A DNA stretch of 64,000 bases, taken from contig NZ_AP021875.1 in the NCBI RefSeq assembly GCF_009688965.1, forward strand, positions 1,054,001-1,118,000, given 5' to 3'. This DNA comes from Desulfosarcina widdelii. Lineage in GTDB: Bacteria; Desulfobacterota; Desulfobacteria; Desulfobacterales; Desulfosarcinaceae. Shown piece by piece: positions 1 through 9,012 of the stretch (position 1 is its first letter; the number at the start of each line of letters is the position of its first letter). The notes under the pieces were generated by a model. It worked only from the letters and a program-made list of their open reading frames with translations, did not search any database and was not told the origin of the DNA. The translations under genes and the position numbers were made by a program.

Positions 1-173
1 AGGCCGGATTCGACCGCCAGGCAATCAAGCTGACGGGCAATGTGGGGGATCAGCCGCCCTTCACCGGAATTTTGCGCCATCGGGGATGGCAACTGAAATC
101 CGTCGCCCTTCCAAAATTGGCGGAGACGGAAAACGCCGACTTCATCGCCCCTGCAGAGGTGGAAATCCTTTAA
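1..173 (+). CDS. DUF2760 domain protein, C-terminal end only
   Basis: Reading from base 3, an open frame enters from outside the window and ends at the TAA at 171-173, giving 56 residues. The end reads QPPFTGILRHRGW and closes with APAEVEIL. From memory this matches the C-terminus of DUF2760 proteins, which are commonly encoded just upstream of an atypical Hsp70, exactly as here (the Hsp70 starts 88 bases downstream). The biochemical role of DUF2760 is unknown; the neighbourhood suggests a partner or cofactor of that Hsp70. The start lies outside the window. The family assignment rests on the tail motif and synteny, so it is probable rather than certain. Confidence 0.7.
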   Translation, partial: AGFDRQAIKLTGNVGDQPPFTGILRHRGWQLKSVALPKLAETENADFIAPAEVEIL

Positions 174-260
174 TCGTCCTTCCATCCGAATCCAATACAA
201 GCGCCGGATTCATCAGGTATCGGCCAAGGGGCCCTTACGGACCGGCGACGAGGAGTTCTT

Positions 261-3047
261 GTGATTTCAGACAGACGCTATGTCGTGGGAATCGACCTGG
301 GAACCACCAACAATTCGGTAGCCTGTGTGGATCTTGCCCCCGGCGAAAACAAAACTTGTAAAATCAAAACGTTCCCTATACACCAGTTGGTCGGCCCCGG
401 TGAGTTCGCTCCCCTTTCCGTGCTGCCCTCTTTTTTATATATCCCTGGTGAATACGACATCGCCAAGCAGGACATGGCCGCCCCGTGGACCGTCGACCAA
501 CGCAGCCGGGACGACCGCAATTTTGCCGGCGCTTTTGCCCGAGACCACGGCGCCGCGGTTCCCTTGCGTCTGGTCTCTTCCGCAAAAAGCTGGCTGTGCA
601 ACAAAGACGTCGATACCCGGGCCAGGATTCTGCCCTGGGGCGCCGGAGAGGATGTGTTCAAGGTGTCACCGGTTCACGCCTCGGCCGCCTATCTGAAACA
701 TATCCGCAAGGCCTGGAACGTTTCCATGGGCGACGAAGAAGAAAACTATTTAGAAAAACAAATGGTTATTCTTACCGTCCCTGCGTCATTCGACGAGGTG
801 GCCAGGGATTTGACCCTCCAGGCCGCCCGCTCCGCCGGGCTTGGCGATGTGATTCTGCTCGAAGAACCCCTGGCCGCGTTCTACAGCTGGTTGATCGAAC
901 ACGAAAAGAACTGGCCCGATCATGTGGCGGCCAATCAGTTGATTCTGGTGTGCGACGTCGGGGGCGGCACCACCGACTTCACACTGATCGCCCTGCGCGA
1001 GGTGGATGGCAGCCCCCGTTTCGAACGCATCGCCGTCGGCGATCATCTGATTTTAGGCGGCGACAACATGGATCTTTCCATTGCCGGCAGTGTTGCCCGA
1101 AAGCTTGGCAAAACACCTAAGGCCATGGGTCGCAATGACTGGAAAGCCCTGTGCCATCAATGTCGACAGATCAAGGAGCACGTTCTGGAAGGGTCTGCCG
1201 ACAGCGGCCGGATCACGATTATGGGTGCCGGTTCCGGCCTGATTGCCGGTACCATGACGGCCCGCATCGACCGATCCATGGTGGAATCCATCGTTCTGGA
1301 TCGCTTTTTTCCGCTTTCCGGCACCTGCGCACAAACAGAACTGCCAACCGGCGATGCCTCATGGGGCCTGCCCTATGAAGCCGACACCGCCATTACCGGC
1401 CACCTGATCCGTTTTCTGGACCGCCATAGAGAGGATGTCCGCGCTGCCATCGGCAGGGATCGGACCGCCCCGGACCTGATTCTTTTCAACGGTGGTGCGC
1501 TCAAGGCGCCGATTCTTCGCAGCCGGATCCAGCAGGCGGTAAAGCATCACTTTTCCCTGGACACCGCCCCTCGATCCCTGGACAATCGGGAGATGGATCT
1601 GGCCGTGTCCCTTGGGGCGGCCTACTACGGCACGGTTAAATCCGGGGCCGGCGTACGGGTAGGCAGCGGAAGCCCGCGCAGCTATTACGTGGGTGTGGGC
1701 GACGATGCCAACGGCAGCGGCGAGAGGAGCAGACAGGCCGTATGTCTGGTGGAACGGGGACTGGAGGAAGGCAGTAGCATCGCCCTGCCGGATCGCCCGC
1801 TCAAGGTTCTGGCCAACCAACCGGTTTCCATTGACCTGTTCAGTTCCAGCTACCGTTCCGGGGACCGCAGCGGCGACCTGGTTGAGGTGGATGATACCCT
1901 GACCGCTTTGCCCGCCTTGAACACCGTCATTCAATTCGGCAGCAAGGGGATCCGCACCGAAATTCCCGTGAACCTGGAGGCCAGCTATACCGAAGTGGGA
2001 ACCCTGGAGATCTGGTGCCAGTCGTTAAACAGTCCCCACCGCTGGCAACTGCGCTTCCAACTGCGTGGCGACAAAAAGCCCATCGAGGTGACTGAGCACA
2101 ACGTCTTCGAAGCTTCCCTGGTCCAAAGCGCCCGGGAAACCATTCGAGAGGCCTTTACCTCTCCACCCGGTCAAACCCGGCTTCCTCGGCTCATGTCGGA
2201 CATAGCTGGCGTGCTGGACCGTCCCCGTGAAAAATGGCCGTTGAGTCTGCTGCGGACGCTGGCCGATACCCTGCTGGAACACGAATCGGCCCGCAAAAAA
2301 TCCATCGAGGCGGAAAGCCGTTGGATGAACCTGCTGGGATTCTGCCTGCGGCCGGGAATCGGTGAGGGGTTGGATCCCCATCGGGTCAAAACGCTCTGGA
2401 AGCAATACAAGAAAGGACCGGTTCACGCCACGGCGCCCCAGGTGCGTCTGGAGTGGTGGATTCTGTGGCGGCGGCTGGCCGCCGGGCTTACCGCCGGCCA
2501 GCAGCGCCAAGTGTATCAGGATATCGGATCTTTTCTGGTACCGAAAAAAAAGTCGCGCTTTTCCCGTCAGGAACTCACGGAAATGTGGATGGCCATGGCC
2601 AATATGGAACGCTTGCTGGTCAAGGACAAGATCGTTCTGGGACGTCAGTTGATTCAGGCGTTTCATACCAGAAAACCCCAGCCACAGCTGCAATGGGCCC
2701 TGTCTCGCATCGGCAGCCGCGATCCGCTTTACGGTTCCATCGATCGGGTGATTCCACCCAGCGAAATAGGCCGGTGGGTCGAAAAGCTCCTTTCCATGAG
2801 TTGGAAAAACCCCAAGCCGACCGTGGAAATGCTTTCCCAACTATGCCGGAAAACCGGAGACCCCTTGCGCGAAATCGACGACGAAACGCGGGACAGGGTC
2901 GTGGGCTGGATCGCATCGGCCGGCGATTTTCCCGAGGCGCTGGCCCGCATTAAAACGCAGTCGATCCGCGAGCAGCAGGAAAAAAATACCGTTTTTGGTG
3001 AATCGCTGCCCGCGGGACTGGTTCTGGACAACTCCCCGTCAGTATAA
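261..3047 (+). CDS. Hsp70-family (DnaK-like) protein with long C-terminal extension
   Basis: Product of 928 aa. The N-terminal actin-like ATPase domain (about residues 1-480) shows the phosphate-1 motif GIDLGTTNNSV and the phosphate-2 motif CDVGGGTTDFT, so ATP binding is expected. A shortened beta-rich substrate-binding-like part follows (about 490-640). The remaining 280 residues are helical, with no DnaK-style lid or C-terminal EEVD-like tail; this resembles the extension called DUF3731 in Hsp70 relatives. The start is the GTG at 261 with AGGAG at 251-255. The gene follows a DUF2760 gene, a pairing typical of this divergent Hsp70 class. No DnaJ or GrpE gene is adjacent, although a J-domain protein is encoded at 9817-10815. 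A chaperone-like role is inferred; its client is unknown. Confidence 0.85.
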   Translation: MISDRRYVVGIDLGTTNNSVACVDLAPGENKTCKIKTFPIHQLVGPGEFAPLSVLPSFLYIPGEYDIAKQDMAAPWTVDQRSRDDRNFAGAFARDHGAAVPLRLVSSAKSWLCNKDVDTRARILPWGAGEDVFKVSPVHASAAYLKHIRKAWNVSMGDEEENYLEKQMVILTVPASFDEVARDLTLQAARSAGLGDVILLEEPLAAFYSWLIEHEKNWPDHVAANQLILVCDVGGGTTDFTLIALREVDGSPRFERIAVGDHLILGGDNMDLSIAGSVARKLGKTPKAMGRNDWKALCHQCRQIKEHVLEGSADSGRITIMGAGSGLIAGTMTARIDRSMVESIVLDRFFPLSGTCAQTELPTGDASWGLPYEADTAITGHLIRFLDRHREDVRAAIGRDRTAPDLILFNGGALKAPILRSRIQQAVKHHFSLDTAPRSLDNREMDLAVSLGAAYYGTVKSGAGVRVGSGSPRSYYVGVGDDANGSGERSRQAVCLVERGLEEGSSIALPDRPLKVLANQPVSIDLFSSSYRSGDRSGDLVEVDDTLTALPALNTVIQFGSKGIRTEIPVNLEASYTEVGTLEIWCQSLNSPHRWQLRFQLRGDKKPIEVTEHNVFEASLVQSARETIREAFTSPPGQTRLPRLMSDIAGVLDRPREKWPLSLLRTLADTLLEHESARKKSIEAESRWMNLLGFCLRPGIGEGLDPHRVKTLWKQYKKGPVHATAPQVRLEWWILWRRLAAGLTAGQQRQVYQDIGSFLVPKKKSRFSRQELTEMWMAMANMERLLVKDKIVLGRQLIQAFHTRKPQPQLQWALSRIGSRDPLYGSIDRVIPPSEIGRWVEKLLSMSWKNPKPTVEMLSQLCRKTGDPLREIDDETRDRVVGWIASAGDFPEALARIKTQSIREQQEKNTVFGESLPAGLVLDNSPSV

Positions 3048-3175
3048 CCATTTTTAAATACTACACCCCTTCTGACCCGTCCAATCGTCGGCTGGACTTT
3101 CCCCAACCTCGATGGTAGAGTGAATCGACCTTTCCCCCCTCGTTCCGCAAACGATTTTTCGAAAGGAACGGATTG

Positions 3176-3400
3176 ATGACAGGTGACAAAACCGTAGCCG
3201 GACGACTGATCGGGCTGTTTCTGCTGGGGTTGTTGCTGTTCAATTTCCCCCTGCTCTCGATTTTCAACCGTCCGGTGCTCTATCTGGGCATTCCCGTTCT
3301 TTATTTTTACCTGTTCGCCGTTTGGCTGCTGATTATCTTTCTCATGCTGCTGATCAGCCGGATCAAGCCGGATCAAGCCTTGCCCGATAAAAACGAATAA
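3176..3400 (+). CDS. small two-helix membrane protein upstream of sensor kinase
   Basis: A 74-aa protein that is almost entirely two hydrophobic segments (about residues 9-30 and 34-61) with a charged tail (SRIKPDQALPDKNE). The ATG at 3176 is preferred over the TTG three bases upstream because AAAGGA at 3162-3167 is well placed. It ends 11 bases before the sensor kinase gene and is surely co-transcribed with it. In Pseudomonas the SLC5-type kinase CbrA is likewise preceded by a small membrane protein, CbrX. Similar size, topology and position suggest an equivalent accessory subunit, but I cannot show homology by eye. No enzymatic motif is visible. Confidence 0.75.
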   Translation: MTGDKTVAGRLIGLFLLGLLLFNFPLLSIFNRPVLYLGIPVLYFYLFAVWLLIIFLMLLISRIKPDQALPDKNE

Positions 3401-3411
3401 AGGACGCTGTA

Positions 3412-6156
3412 ATGCTGGCTACGGAAACCGTCATATTCGCTTCCCTTTGCTACATCGGCGCATTGTTCGGTATCGCCTACTACGGAGACAAGCGCGCCGA
3501 TTCCGGCAGCAGCATTATCAGCAATCCTTACATCTACGCGTTGTCACTGGCCGTATATTGTACGGCCTGGACCTTTTATGGCAGCGTTGGCCGGGCGGCC
3601 TCGGCCGGACCCGCCTTTCTTACCATCTATCTGGGGCCCACCCTCATGGCCACCTTAGGTTGGCTGGTACTCAAAAAAGTCGTTCGGATCTCGAAAATCC
3701 ACCGTATCACCTCCATTGCCGATTTCATCGGCTCACGCTACGGGAAAAGCATGACGCTGGGCGGTGTGGTCACGGTCATCGCCGTGCTGGGCATTATTCC
3801 CTACATATCGCTGCAGCTCAAAGCGATCTCTTCCAGTTTCCTGCTGATTCATCAATATCCATCCCTGGAACCCCTCAGTTACCCGGCTGGTATCGGGATC
3901 TGGAGCGATACCACCTTCTACGTAGCGCTATTGCTCGCGGTGTTCGCTACCCTTTTCGGCACCCGCAGCCTCGAAGCCACCGAACGTCATGAAGGGCTGG
4001 TAGCGGCCATCGCCTTGGAATCCATCGTTAAACTGGTTGCCTTTCTGGTGGTCGGCGTCTTCGTAACCTTTTTCATTTACGACGGATTGGCCGATTTGGG
4101 GGAAAGGGCCATGGCATCCGTCGAACTGCGCCAGCTTCTGACCCTGCCAGAAAACACCGGTGCCTATTCAAGTTGGGCCGCCCACATCTTCCTTTCCATG
4201 ATGGCCATCGTATTTCTGCCGCGTCAGTTCCAGGTCATGGTGGTGGAAAATGTCAACGAAAGCCATCTCAACAAGGCTATCTGGCTTTTTCCCCTTTACC
4301 TGGTCGCCATCAATCTTTTCGTTCTGCCGGTGGCCTTCGCCGGCATGCTCTCCTTCGGGCATAGCGGTTTGGACGCGGATATGTTCGTTCTGACCCTTCC
4401 CATGGCCAATAAACAGGTTTTTCTGACGCTTCTGGTCTTCATCGGCGGCATGTCCGCGGCCACTGGAATGGTCATCGTCGAGACGGTGGCCCTGTCCACC
4501 ATGATCTGCAACGACTTGGTCATGCCCCTGCTGTTGCACATGCCCTCGTTGAAGCTGGCCCAACGCAGCGATTTGAGTGGTATACTGCTCACCATACGGC
4601 GCATTGGCATCATTTTCGTGCTGCTCATGGGATATGCCTACTTTCACTATGCAGGAGAATATTATGCCCTGGTTTCCATCGGTTTGGTATCCTTTGCCGC
4701 GGTGGCCCAGTTCGCTCCTTCCCTGTTGATCGGGATTTTTTGGAAACGAGGCACCCGCACCGGCGCCCTTTTGGGACTGCTGGCCGGGTTCGGCATATGG
4801 TTTTACACCCTGTTTCTACCCTCCCTTGCCGGGGCAGGATTGATCGCCCAGGATTTTCTGGAACACGGCCCTTTTGGCATCGACCTTCTGAAGCCGTTCG
4901 AACTTTTCGGTCTGGACGTGTTCGACCACATTACCCATGCCGTATTCTGGAGCATGCTGGCCAATGTGGGCTGCTACTTAGCGGGTTCCCTTTTCAGTCG
5001 ACCGTCGGCCCTGGAACATACCCAGGCAACCATGTTCGTGGACGTATATCGCTATGTGGGCCGGGTTCACGATTCGTCCCTCTGGCGGGGAACCGCCTAC
5101 CTGCCCGACCTGGTATCCATGCTGGAGCGCTTTTTAGGAAAAGAACGAACCGAAGCGGCGTTGGACAATTACGCCATGGCATACGGGATCAATCGGGACC
5201 AGTCCCTTACCCGCGATCCCGGCCTGGTCAACCATATCGAGAAACTGTTGGCCGGAGCCATCGGGGCGGCATCGGCCAGGGTCATGGTTGCTTCGGTGGT
5301 CAAGGAAGAGCCCCTGGGAATCGACGAGGTGATGGACATCCTCAACGAAACCCGCCAGGCGATTATCTACAGCCACGAACTGGAGCGGGCCACGGCGGAA
5401 TTGAGAGCGGCCAACCAGCGTCTTCAGGAGTTGGATCGACTGAAGGACGAATTCATCTCCACGGTTTCCCATGAACTGCGCACGCCGCTGACGGCGATTC
5501 GCTCCCTGGCGGAGATTCTGCACGACTATCCCGAAACGACGCCCGAGCGCCAGCAGGAGTTTGCCGGCATCATCATTCGTGAAACCCGTCGCCTGACCCG
5601 TCTGATCACCCAGGTTCTCGATTTTCAGAAAATGGAGATGGGCCGACTGCGATGGACCATTGCCCCGGTGGATTTGAAAGAGGTGATCGAAGAGGCGGTC
5701 AGTGCCACTGGACAGCTAATGGCGGAAAAAAACATTCGAATGCGTCTGCACCTGCCCGATGCTTCGCAGCGCATTTACGGGGACCGCGATCAGTTGATCC
5801 AGGCCATGGTGAACCTGATTTCCAATGCCGTCAAATTCTGCCAACCGGAGACGGGCCGAATCGATGTGCGGTTGGCGACGGACGAAAAGGGGGTGACGGT
5901 ATCGGTGGCGGACAACGGCATCGGTATCAGCGAGGCGGACCAGCGGCACATCTTCGACCGCTTCCACCAGGTGATGGATCCGGCCCGCGGCCGGCCTGCC
6001 GGTACAGGCCTGGGCCTTTCCATTACCCGCCGCATCATTCGCCACCATAAAGGGGAACTGACGGTGAAAAGCCAGCTCGGAAGAGGGGCCACGTTTTCCT
6101 TTTTCCTTCCGTGGAAGGGACTGCCCGCCTCAGCGACAGATGATACATCCGGATGA
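3412..6156 (+). CDS. SLC5-type transporter/sensor histidine kinase (CbrA-like)
   Basis: 914 aa. About residues 1-510 are a sodium:solute symporter-type (SLC5) domain with about 12-13 membrane spans; the start LATETVIFASLCYIGALFGIAYYGD is typical. A STAC-like linker follows (around residues 540-600, MFVDVYRYVGRVHDSSLWRG). A coiled coil leads to the DHp helix with the phospho-accepting His687 in STVSHELRTPL. The ATPase domain has the N box (NLISNAVKF), G1 (VADNGIGI), F box (FDRFHQ) and G2 (GTGLGLSI). There is no PAS or receiver domain. CbrA senses carbon/nitrogen status or transports histidine in pseudomonads; the ligand here is unknown. No response regulator gene is adjacent, so the partner must lie elsewhere. 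Convergent with the next gene, with only 14 bases between stops. Confidence 0.92.
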   Translation: MLATETVIFASLCYIGALFGIAYYGDKRADSGSSIISNPYIYALSLAVYCTAWTFYGSVGRAASAGPAFLTIYLGPTLMATLGWLVLKKVVRISKIHRITSIADFIGSRYGKSMTLGGVVTVIAVLGIIPYISLQLKAISSSFLLIHQYPSLEPLSYPAGIGIWSDTTFYVALLLAVFATLFGTRSLEATERHEGLVAAIALESIVKLVAFLVVGVFVTFFIYDGLADLGERAMASVELRQLLTLPENTGAYSSWAAHIFLSMMAIVFLPRQFQVMVVENVNESHLNKAIWLFPLYLVAINLFVLPVAFAGMLSFGHSGLDADMFVLTLPMANKQVFLTLLVFIGGMSAATGMVIVETVALSTMICNDLVMPLLLHMPSLKLAQRSDLSGILLTIRRIGIIFVLLMGYAYFHYAGEYYALVSIGLVSFAAVAQFAPSLLIGIFWKRGTRTGALLGLLAGFGIWFYTLFLPSLAGAGLIAQDFLEHGPFGIDLLKPFELFGLDVFDHITHAVFWSMLANVGCYLAGSLFSRPSALEHTQATMFVDVYRYVGRVHDSSLWRGTAYLPDLVSMLERFLGKERTEAALDNYAMAYGINRDQSLTRDPGLVNHIEKLLAGAIGAASARVMVASVVKEEPLGIDEVMDILNETRQAIIYSHELERATAELRAANQRLQELDRLKDEFISTVSHELRTPLTAIRSLAEILHDYPETTPERQQEFAGIIIRETRRLTRLITQVLDFQKMEMGRLRWTIAPVDLKEVIEEAVSATGQLMAEKNIRMRLHLPDASQRIYGDRDQLIQAMVNLISNAVKFCQPETGRIDVRLATDEKGVTVSVADNGIGISEADQRHIFDRFHQVMDPARGRPAGTGLGLSITRRIIRHHKGELTVKSQLGRGATFSFFLPWKGLPASATDDTSG

Positions 6157-6170
6157 AAAAGATTGATCTG

Positions 6171-7193
6171 TCAATCGGTTTCGAATCCATTTTTCCGTAC
6201 CGTCAACCGCTCGCGATCCCAGACAACGGGCGCCCCGGATTCCCGGCTGCGCAAATTGCACCGATATTGGGTGCAGACGGCGCATTCCGGATCTTCGCAA
6301 GGGTCCATATGAACCAGGACGCCGGCATTGCCTTCGAAGTGGTCGATGAGCATACGTTCCACAATCTTCGCTTCGCTGTGGGCATTTTCGAGGAACAGGT
6401 CCCGGGGAAGCACAAGGTGCAGATCGATATGCACAAAATTTCCCGAACGCCAGGCCCGCAGTTGATGGATATCGATCCAAACTGATTTTCGATGGCCTTC
6501 CAGCACACGGGAAATCTCGTCCAGCAGGACGGGGTCCGAGGCATCCATCAATCCGGAAAAGCTCTGCCGCACCAGTTGCAGGCCGGTAAGCAGAATGTGG
6601 AGCCCCACCAGGCAGGCCAGCGCGCCGTCCATCCAAAGCCAGCCGGTCCAGTACACCAGGACCAGACCGACCACGACACCTGCCGAGGTATAGACATCGG
6701 TCAGCACGTGCCGGCCGTCGGCAATCAGCGTCAGGGAGTTCGTTCGCTTCCCGACCCGGACCAGGCCCAACCCCAAAAACAGATTGACAACGGAGGCTGC
6801 CAGCAAAATAACCAGGCCCAGTTGCAGGTTGGGAAGCGCCTGGGGCTTTGCGAGATGGGAAATGCCGGTTTTGAAGATTCCGATGGCGGCAAAAATGATC
6901 AGGGCACCTTCGAATCCCGCCGAAAAGTATTCGATTTTGCCATGTCCGTAGGGGTGATCGGCATCCGGTGGCTGGGAGGCCATCCAAACGCTCACCGCGG
7001 CAAAGGTGGCGGCCACCACGTTGATGATGGATTCCAGCGCATCCGAAAGAACCGCCGCGGAGTGGGTCAGGCGATAGGTGTAGAATTTGACGGCCATCAA
7101 TACAATGGCAACCAGCAGGGAGATGAGGATGGCGCCCATGCGTCCGCCGCAGCATTTGCCGTCCGACAGTGTTTTTATCTTTTCTGATGTCAT
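6171..7193 (-). CDS. cation diffusion facilitator (CDF) transporter
   Basis: 340 aa from the ATG at 7193; an upstream GTG at 7310 would add 39 residues of non-conserved sequence and was rejected. The protein has six predicted membrane helices. The TM2 metal-site region reads SDALESIINVVAA and TM5 reads ADGRHVLTDVYTSAG (H and D ligands). The cytoplasmic HPYGHGKIEYFSAG stretch is diagnostic of the CDF family. A soluble C-terminal domain (about residues 215-310) is followed by a Cys-rich tail (PCEDPECAVCTQYRC) seen in some family members, perhaps metal binding. CDF proteins export Zn, Fe, Mn or similar divalent cations by proton antiport at the inner membrane; the substrate cannot be read from sequence alone. 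No strong Shine-Dalgarno site precedes the start. Confidence 0.9.
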   Translation of the reverse strand: MTSEKIKTLSDGKCCGGRMGAILISLLVAIVLMAVKFYTYRLTHSAAVLSDALESIINVVAATFAAVSVWMASQPPDADHPYGHGKIEYFSAGFEGALIIFAAIGIFKTGISHLAKPQALPNLQLGLVILLAASVVNLFLGLGLVRVGKRTNSLTLIADGRHVLTDVYTSAGVVVGLVLVYWTGWLWMDGALACLVGLHILLTGLQLVRQSFSGLMDASDPVLLDEISRVLEGHRKSVWIDIHQLRAWRSGNFVHIDLHLVLPRDLFLENAHSEAKIVERMLIDHFEGNAGVLVHMDPCEDPECAVCTQYRCNLRSRESGAPVVWDRERLTVRKNGFETD

Positions 7194-7393
7194 GGCGATT
7201 GAAAATATACGCCGGGCGGAGGAAAACTTCAATACGGGTCGCACGAATCCGCTGGTCTCCGGTTTTTGACAAACACCGTGACACCGTGATCGAAATCGGG
7301 TAGGGTGCACCGGTACGGATGGAAACGCGGTTTTCTATTCCCTTTCAATATTTTCTGTCAGCAACGGAAGATTAAACCTACTGGAGAACATGA

Positions 7394-7750
7394 ATGAACG
7401 AAGCGGAACAAATTAATTTTACAGTTGATCGTGGAAACCTTTACCGGGAAGAATCCATCACGGATCTTAAAGTGGCATCCATCCGAAAAATGGTGCCTGT
7501 GACCGAAAACGGCGAGGAAGATCCGAGCCGGACGCCGATGTTCCTGGGCCATACCCAGATCATTACCCCCCAGGGCCCGCTGCCGCTGCAGGCCAGGCTC
7601 ATGGCCAACAATCTGCAGGAAGCCATGGACGCCTTCCCTGGGGCCATGGAGCAGGAGATGGCAAAAATGATCGAACAAATCCGCAAAATGCAGGAAGAGG
7701 AACAGAAAAAGCAGCGCGACGATTCGCGGATTATCGTTCCCGGCCGTTAA
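7394..7750 (+). CDS. conserved small soluble protein, function unknown
   Basis: 118 aa, soluble, with no signal peptide. The N-terminal half is polar and beta-like (QINFTVDRGNLYREESITDLK); the C-terminal third is a highly charged helix rich in Met, Gln, Glu and Lys (residues about 75-108), probably coiled coil. The start ATG at 7394 has TGGAG at 7382-7386; an overlapping ATG at 7390 leads straight to a stop. Its stop is immediately followed by the start of the next gene, so both are translated from one message. I have the impression of a short protein restricted to sulfate-reducing deltaproteobacteria, but do not recognise a named domain. Confidence 0.75.
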   Translation: MNEAEQINFTVDRGNLYREESITDLKVASIRKMVPVTENGEEDPSRTPMFLGHTQIITPQGPLPLQARLMANNLQEAMDAFPGAMEQEMAKMIEQIRKMQEEEQKKQRDDSRIIVPGR

Positions 7751-8008
7751 ATGCAAATCCGCGTGGATTGTTATGCCGGCTACCGGGGCGAAGAGACGCC
7801 CCGGCGACTGATACTGGGATCCTGCCGGATCGGCATCGTGGCCGTCGAAGACCGCTGGCTGGCACCGGAACACCGATATTTCAAACTTATCGGCGATGAC
7901 GGCGGCCTGTATATCATCCGGCACGACACCAGCCGGAATGTCTGGGAACTGACCTTTTACACGACGCAGGAGGCCCGGTCACACGCTGATGGCCTCCAAC
8001 GTCCATAA
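7751..8008 (+). CDS. conserved small protein, function unknown
   Basis: 85 aa, soluble, with alternating beta-like segments (GIVAVEDRWLA, RYFKLIGDDGGLYIIRHD, WELTFYT). The ATG at 7751 abuts the TAA of the preceding gene with no gap, implying translational coupling. The composition (DRWLAPEHRYFKL) resembles the short DUF-type beta-barrel proteins often found as free-standing genes in Desulfobacterales, but I cannot name the family. No catalytic motif or cysteine cluster is visible. The coding call rests on tight spacing and uninterrupted, well-biased codon use. Confidence 0.7.
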   Translation: MQIRVDCYAGYRGEETPRRLILGSCRIGIVAVEDRWLAPEHRYFKLIGDDGGLYIIRHDTSRNVWELTFYTTQEARSHADGLQRP

Positions 8009-8099
8009 ACGCATCTTCCCGCATTTTACCGCTCTTTTTAACGAAGGTTGGCGGGAAAGATCCAACCGAACACGGGCGTAAATCCGACATCGATTTGCC

Positions 8100-8660
8100 A
8101 TGCTGCGCATTCCCATCGGCAGTATCTGCGAAAATGGATGGCTCCTGAACGAACAGGTGGAAGCCGCCGGACTCCCTCTTCTCGCTGCGCTGGGCCGCAA
8201 AGAGGAGATTCGGTTTGTCCAACCGATCCAGATCCGGGTTGTGGCGACGCGGACCGGAGAGACGATTGCGATAAAAGGCGATGTGCACACTGGTGTGCAT
8301 CTTCGATGCAGCCGCTGCCTGACGCCATTCGATCTGGATGTGCGATCCGAGTTTTCCGTCACGGCCGTTGCAGCGTTGGCCGAATCGCCAGCCGATTCGC
8401 ATGCCAGCGAAACCGAACTGGCTGCCGACGAAATGGACGTGCTTCTTTACAGCGGTGACAGCATCGATCTGCGCGAGGAGATCGCCCAGCAAATCATTAT
8501 GGCCCTGCCCTTCAACCCGTTGTGTAAAGAAGCCTGCAAGGGTCTGTGCAACCAATGTGGAGCCAATCTCAACCGATCGACCTGCCAGTGTAAAACCGTA
8601 GAAACGGGCAATCCCTTTGCCGTCCTGAAGAACCTTTCGCTTCCTGAAAAAAAGGAGTAG
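8100..8660 (+). CDS. yceD: YceD/DUF177 family protein (23S rRNA accumulation protein family)
   Basis: 186 aa. The central part has the CSRC pair (VHLRCSRCLTPF) and the C-terminal part the Cys-rich segment CKEACKGLCNQCGANLN followed by CQC, both characteristic of the YceD/DUF177 family, probably for metal binding. Family members affect 23S rRNA/50S assembly and are normally encoded directly upstream of rpmF (ribosomal protein L32). Here no rpmF follows; instead a 59-codon coiled-coil ORF starts 7 bases after the stop, then an unrelated membrane protein. The start ATG at 8100 lacks a strong Shine-Dalgarno sequence. Assignment is firm at the family level. Confidence 0.85.
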   Translation: MLRIPIGSICENGWLLNEQVEAAGLPLLAALGRKEEIRFVQPIQIRVVATRTGETIAIKGDVHTGVHLRCSRCLTPFDLDVRSEFSVTAVAALAESPADSHASETELAADEMDVLLYSGDSIDLREEIAQQIIMALPFNPLCKEACKGLCNQCGANLNRSTCQCKTVETGNPFAVLKNLSLPEKKE

Positions 8661-8667
8661 GCCGTCG

Positions 8668-8847
8668 ATGTCCATTCGGCTCATCGCCAGGGATCTCTAC
8701 CGTCTCCAGCAGGCGGTGGATCGGCTGGAAAGAAAATGGATCCGGGCCCCACTTGAGGAGCGGGAAAGGCTGAAGCGTGAACTTGACCGGGCCCGATCCG
8801 AACGTGATCAGGTCAAACGCATGCTGGACGGCCGCCTTGACCGCTGA
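8668..8847 (+). CDS. small charged coiled-coil protein (59 aa)
   Basis: The ATG at 8668 is preceded by AAAGGAG at 8651-8657 at good spacing, and the frame runs to a TGA at 8845-8847. The 59 residues are almost all Arg, Glu, Lys, Leu and Asp in a heptad-like pattern (LQQAVDRLERKW, ERLKRELDRARSERDQVKRML), so a single long helix or coiled-coil dimer is likely. It sits 7 bases behind yceD, in the position where rpmF is usually found, and is probably co-transcribed with it. No known family is recognised. It is short enough to be missed by length-filtered gene callers. Confidence 0.6.
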   Translation: MSIRLIARDLYRLQQAVDRLERKWIRAPLEERERLKRELDRARSERDQVKRMLDGRLDR

Positions 8848-9012
8848 CGACCTTGTCTGCCGACGGTTGACAACAGCCAGATCAACCGCTATATGCCTGC
8901 CATTGGTTCACGGTTGCGTCAATCCATCAGATAATAATTCTCATTTGAAAAACAGCTGGTTGTTCGTTTTTTAACCGGCAATCCATCAACCTTTACCTTC
9001 TTTGGAGAGCGC

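Noticed and set aside
6130..7284. 384-codon minus-strand frame overlapping the CDF gene
   Set aside because: It is a frame shadow with Arg/Gly/Cys-rich, non-membrane composition; the overlapping frame has clear CDF motifs.
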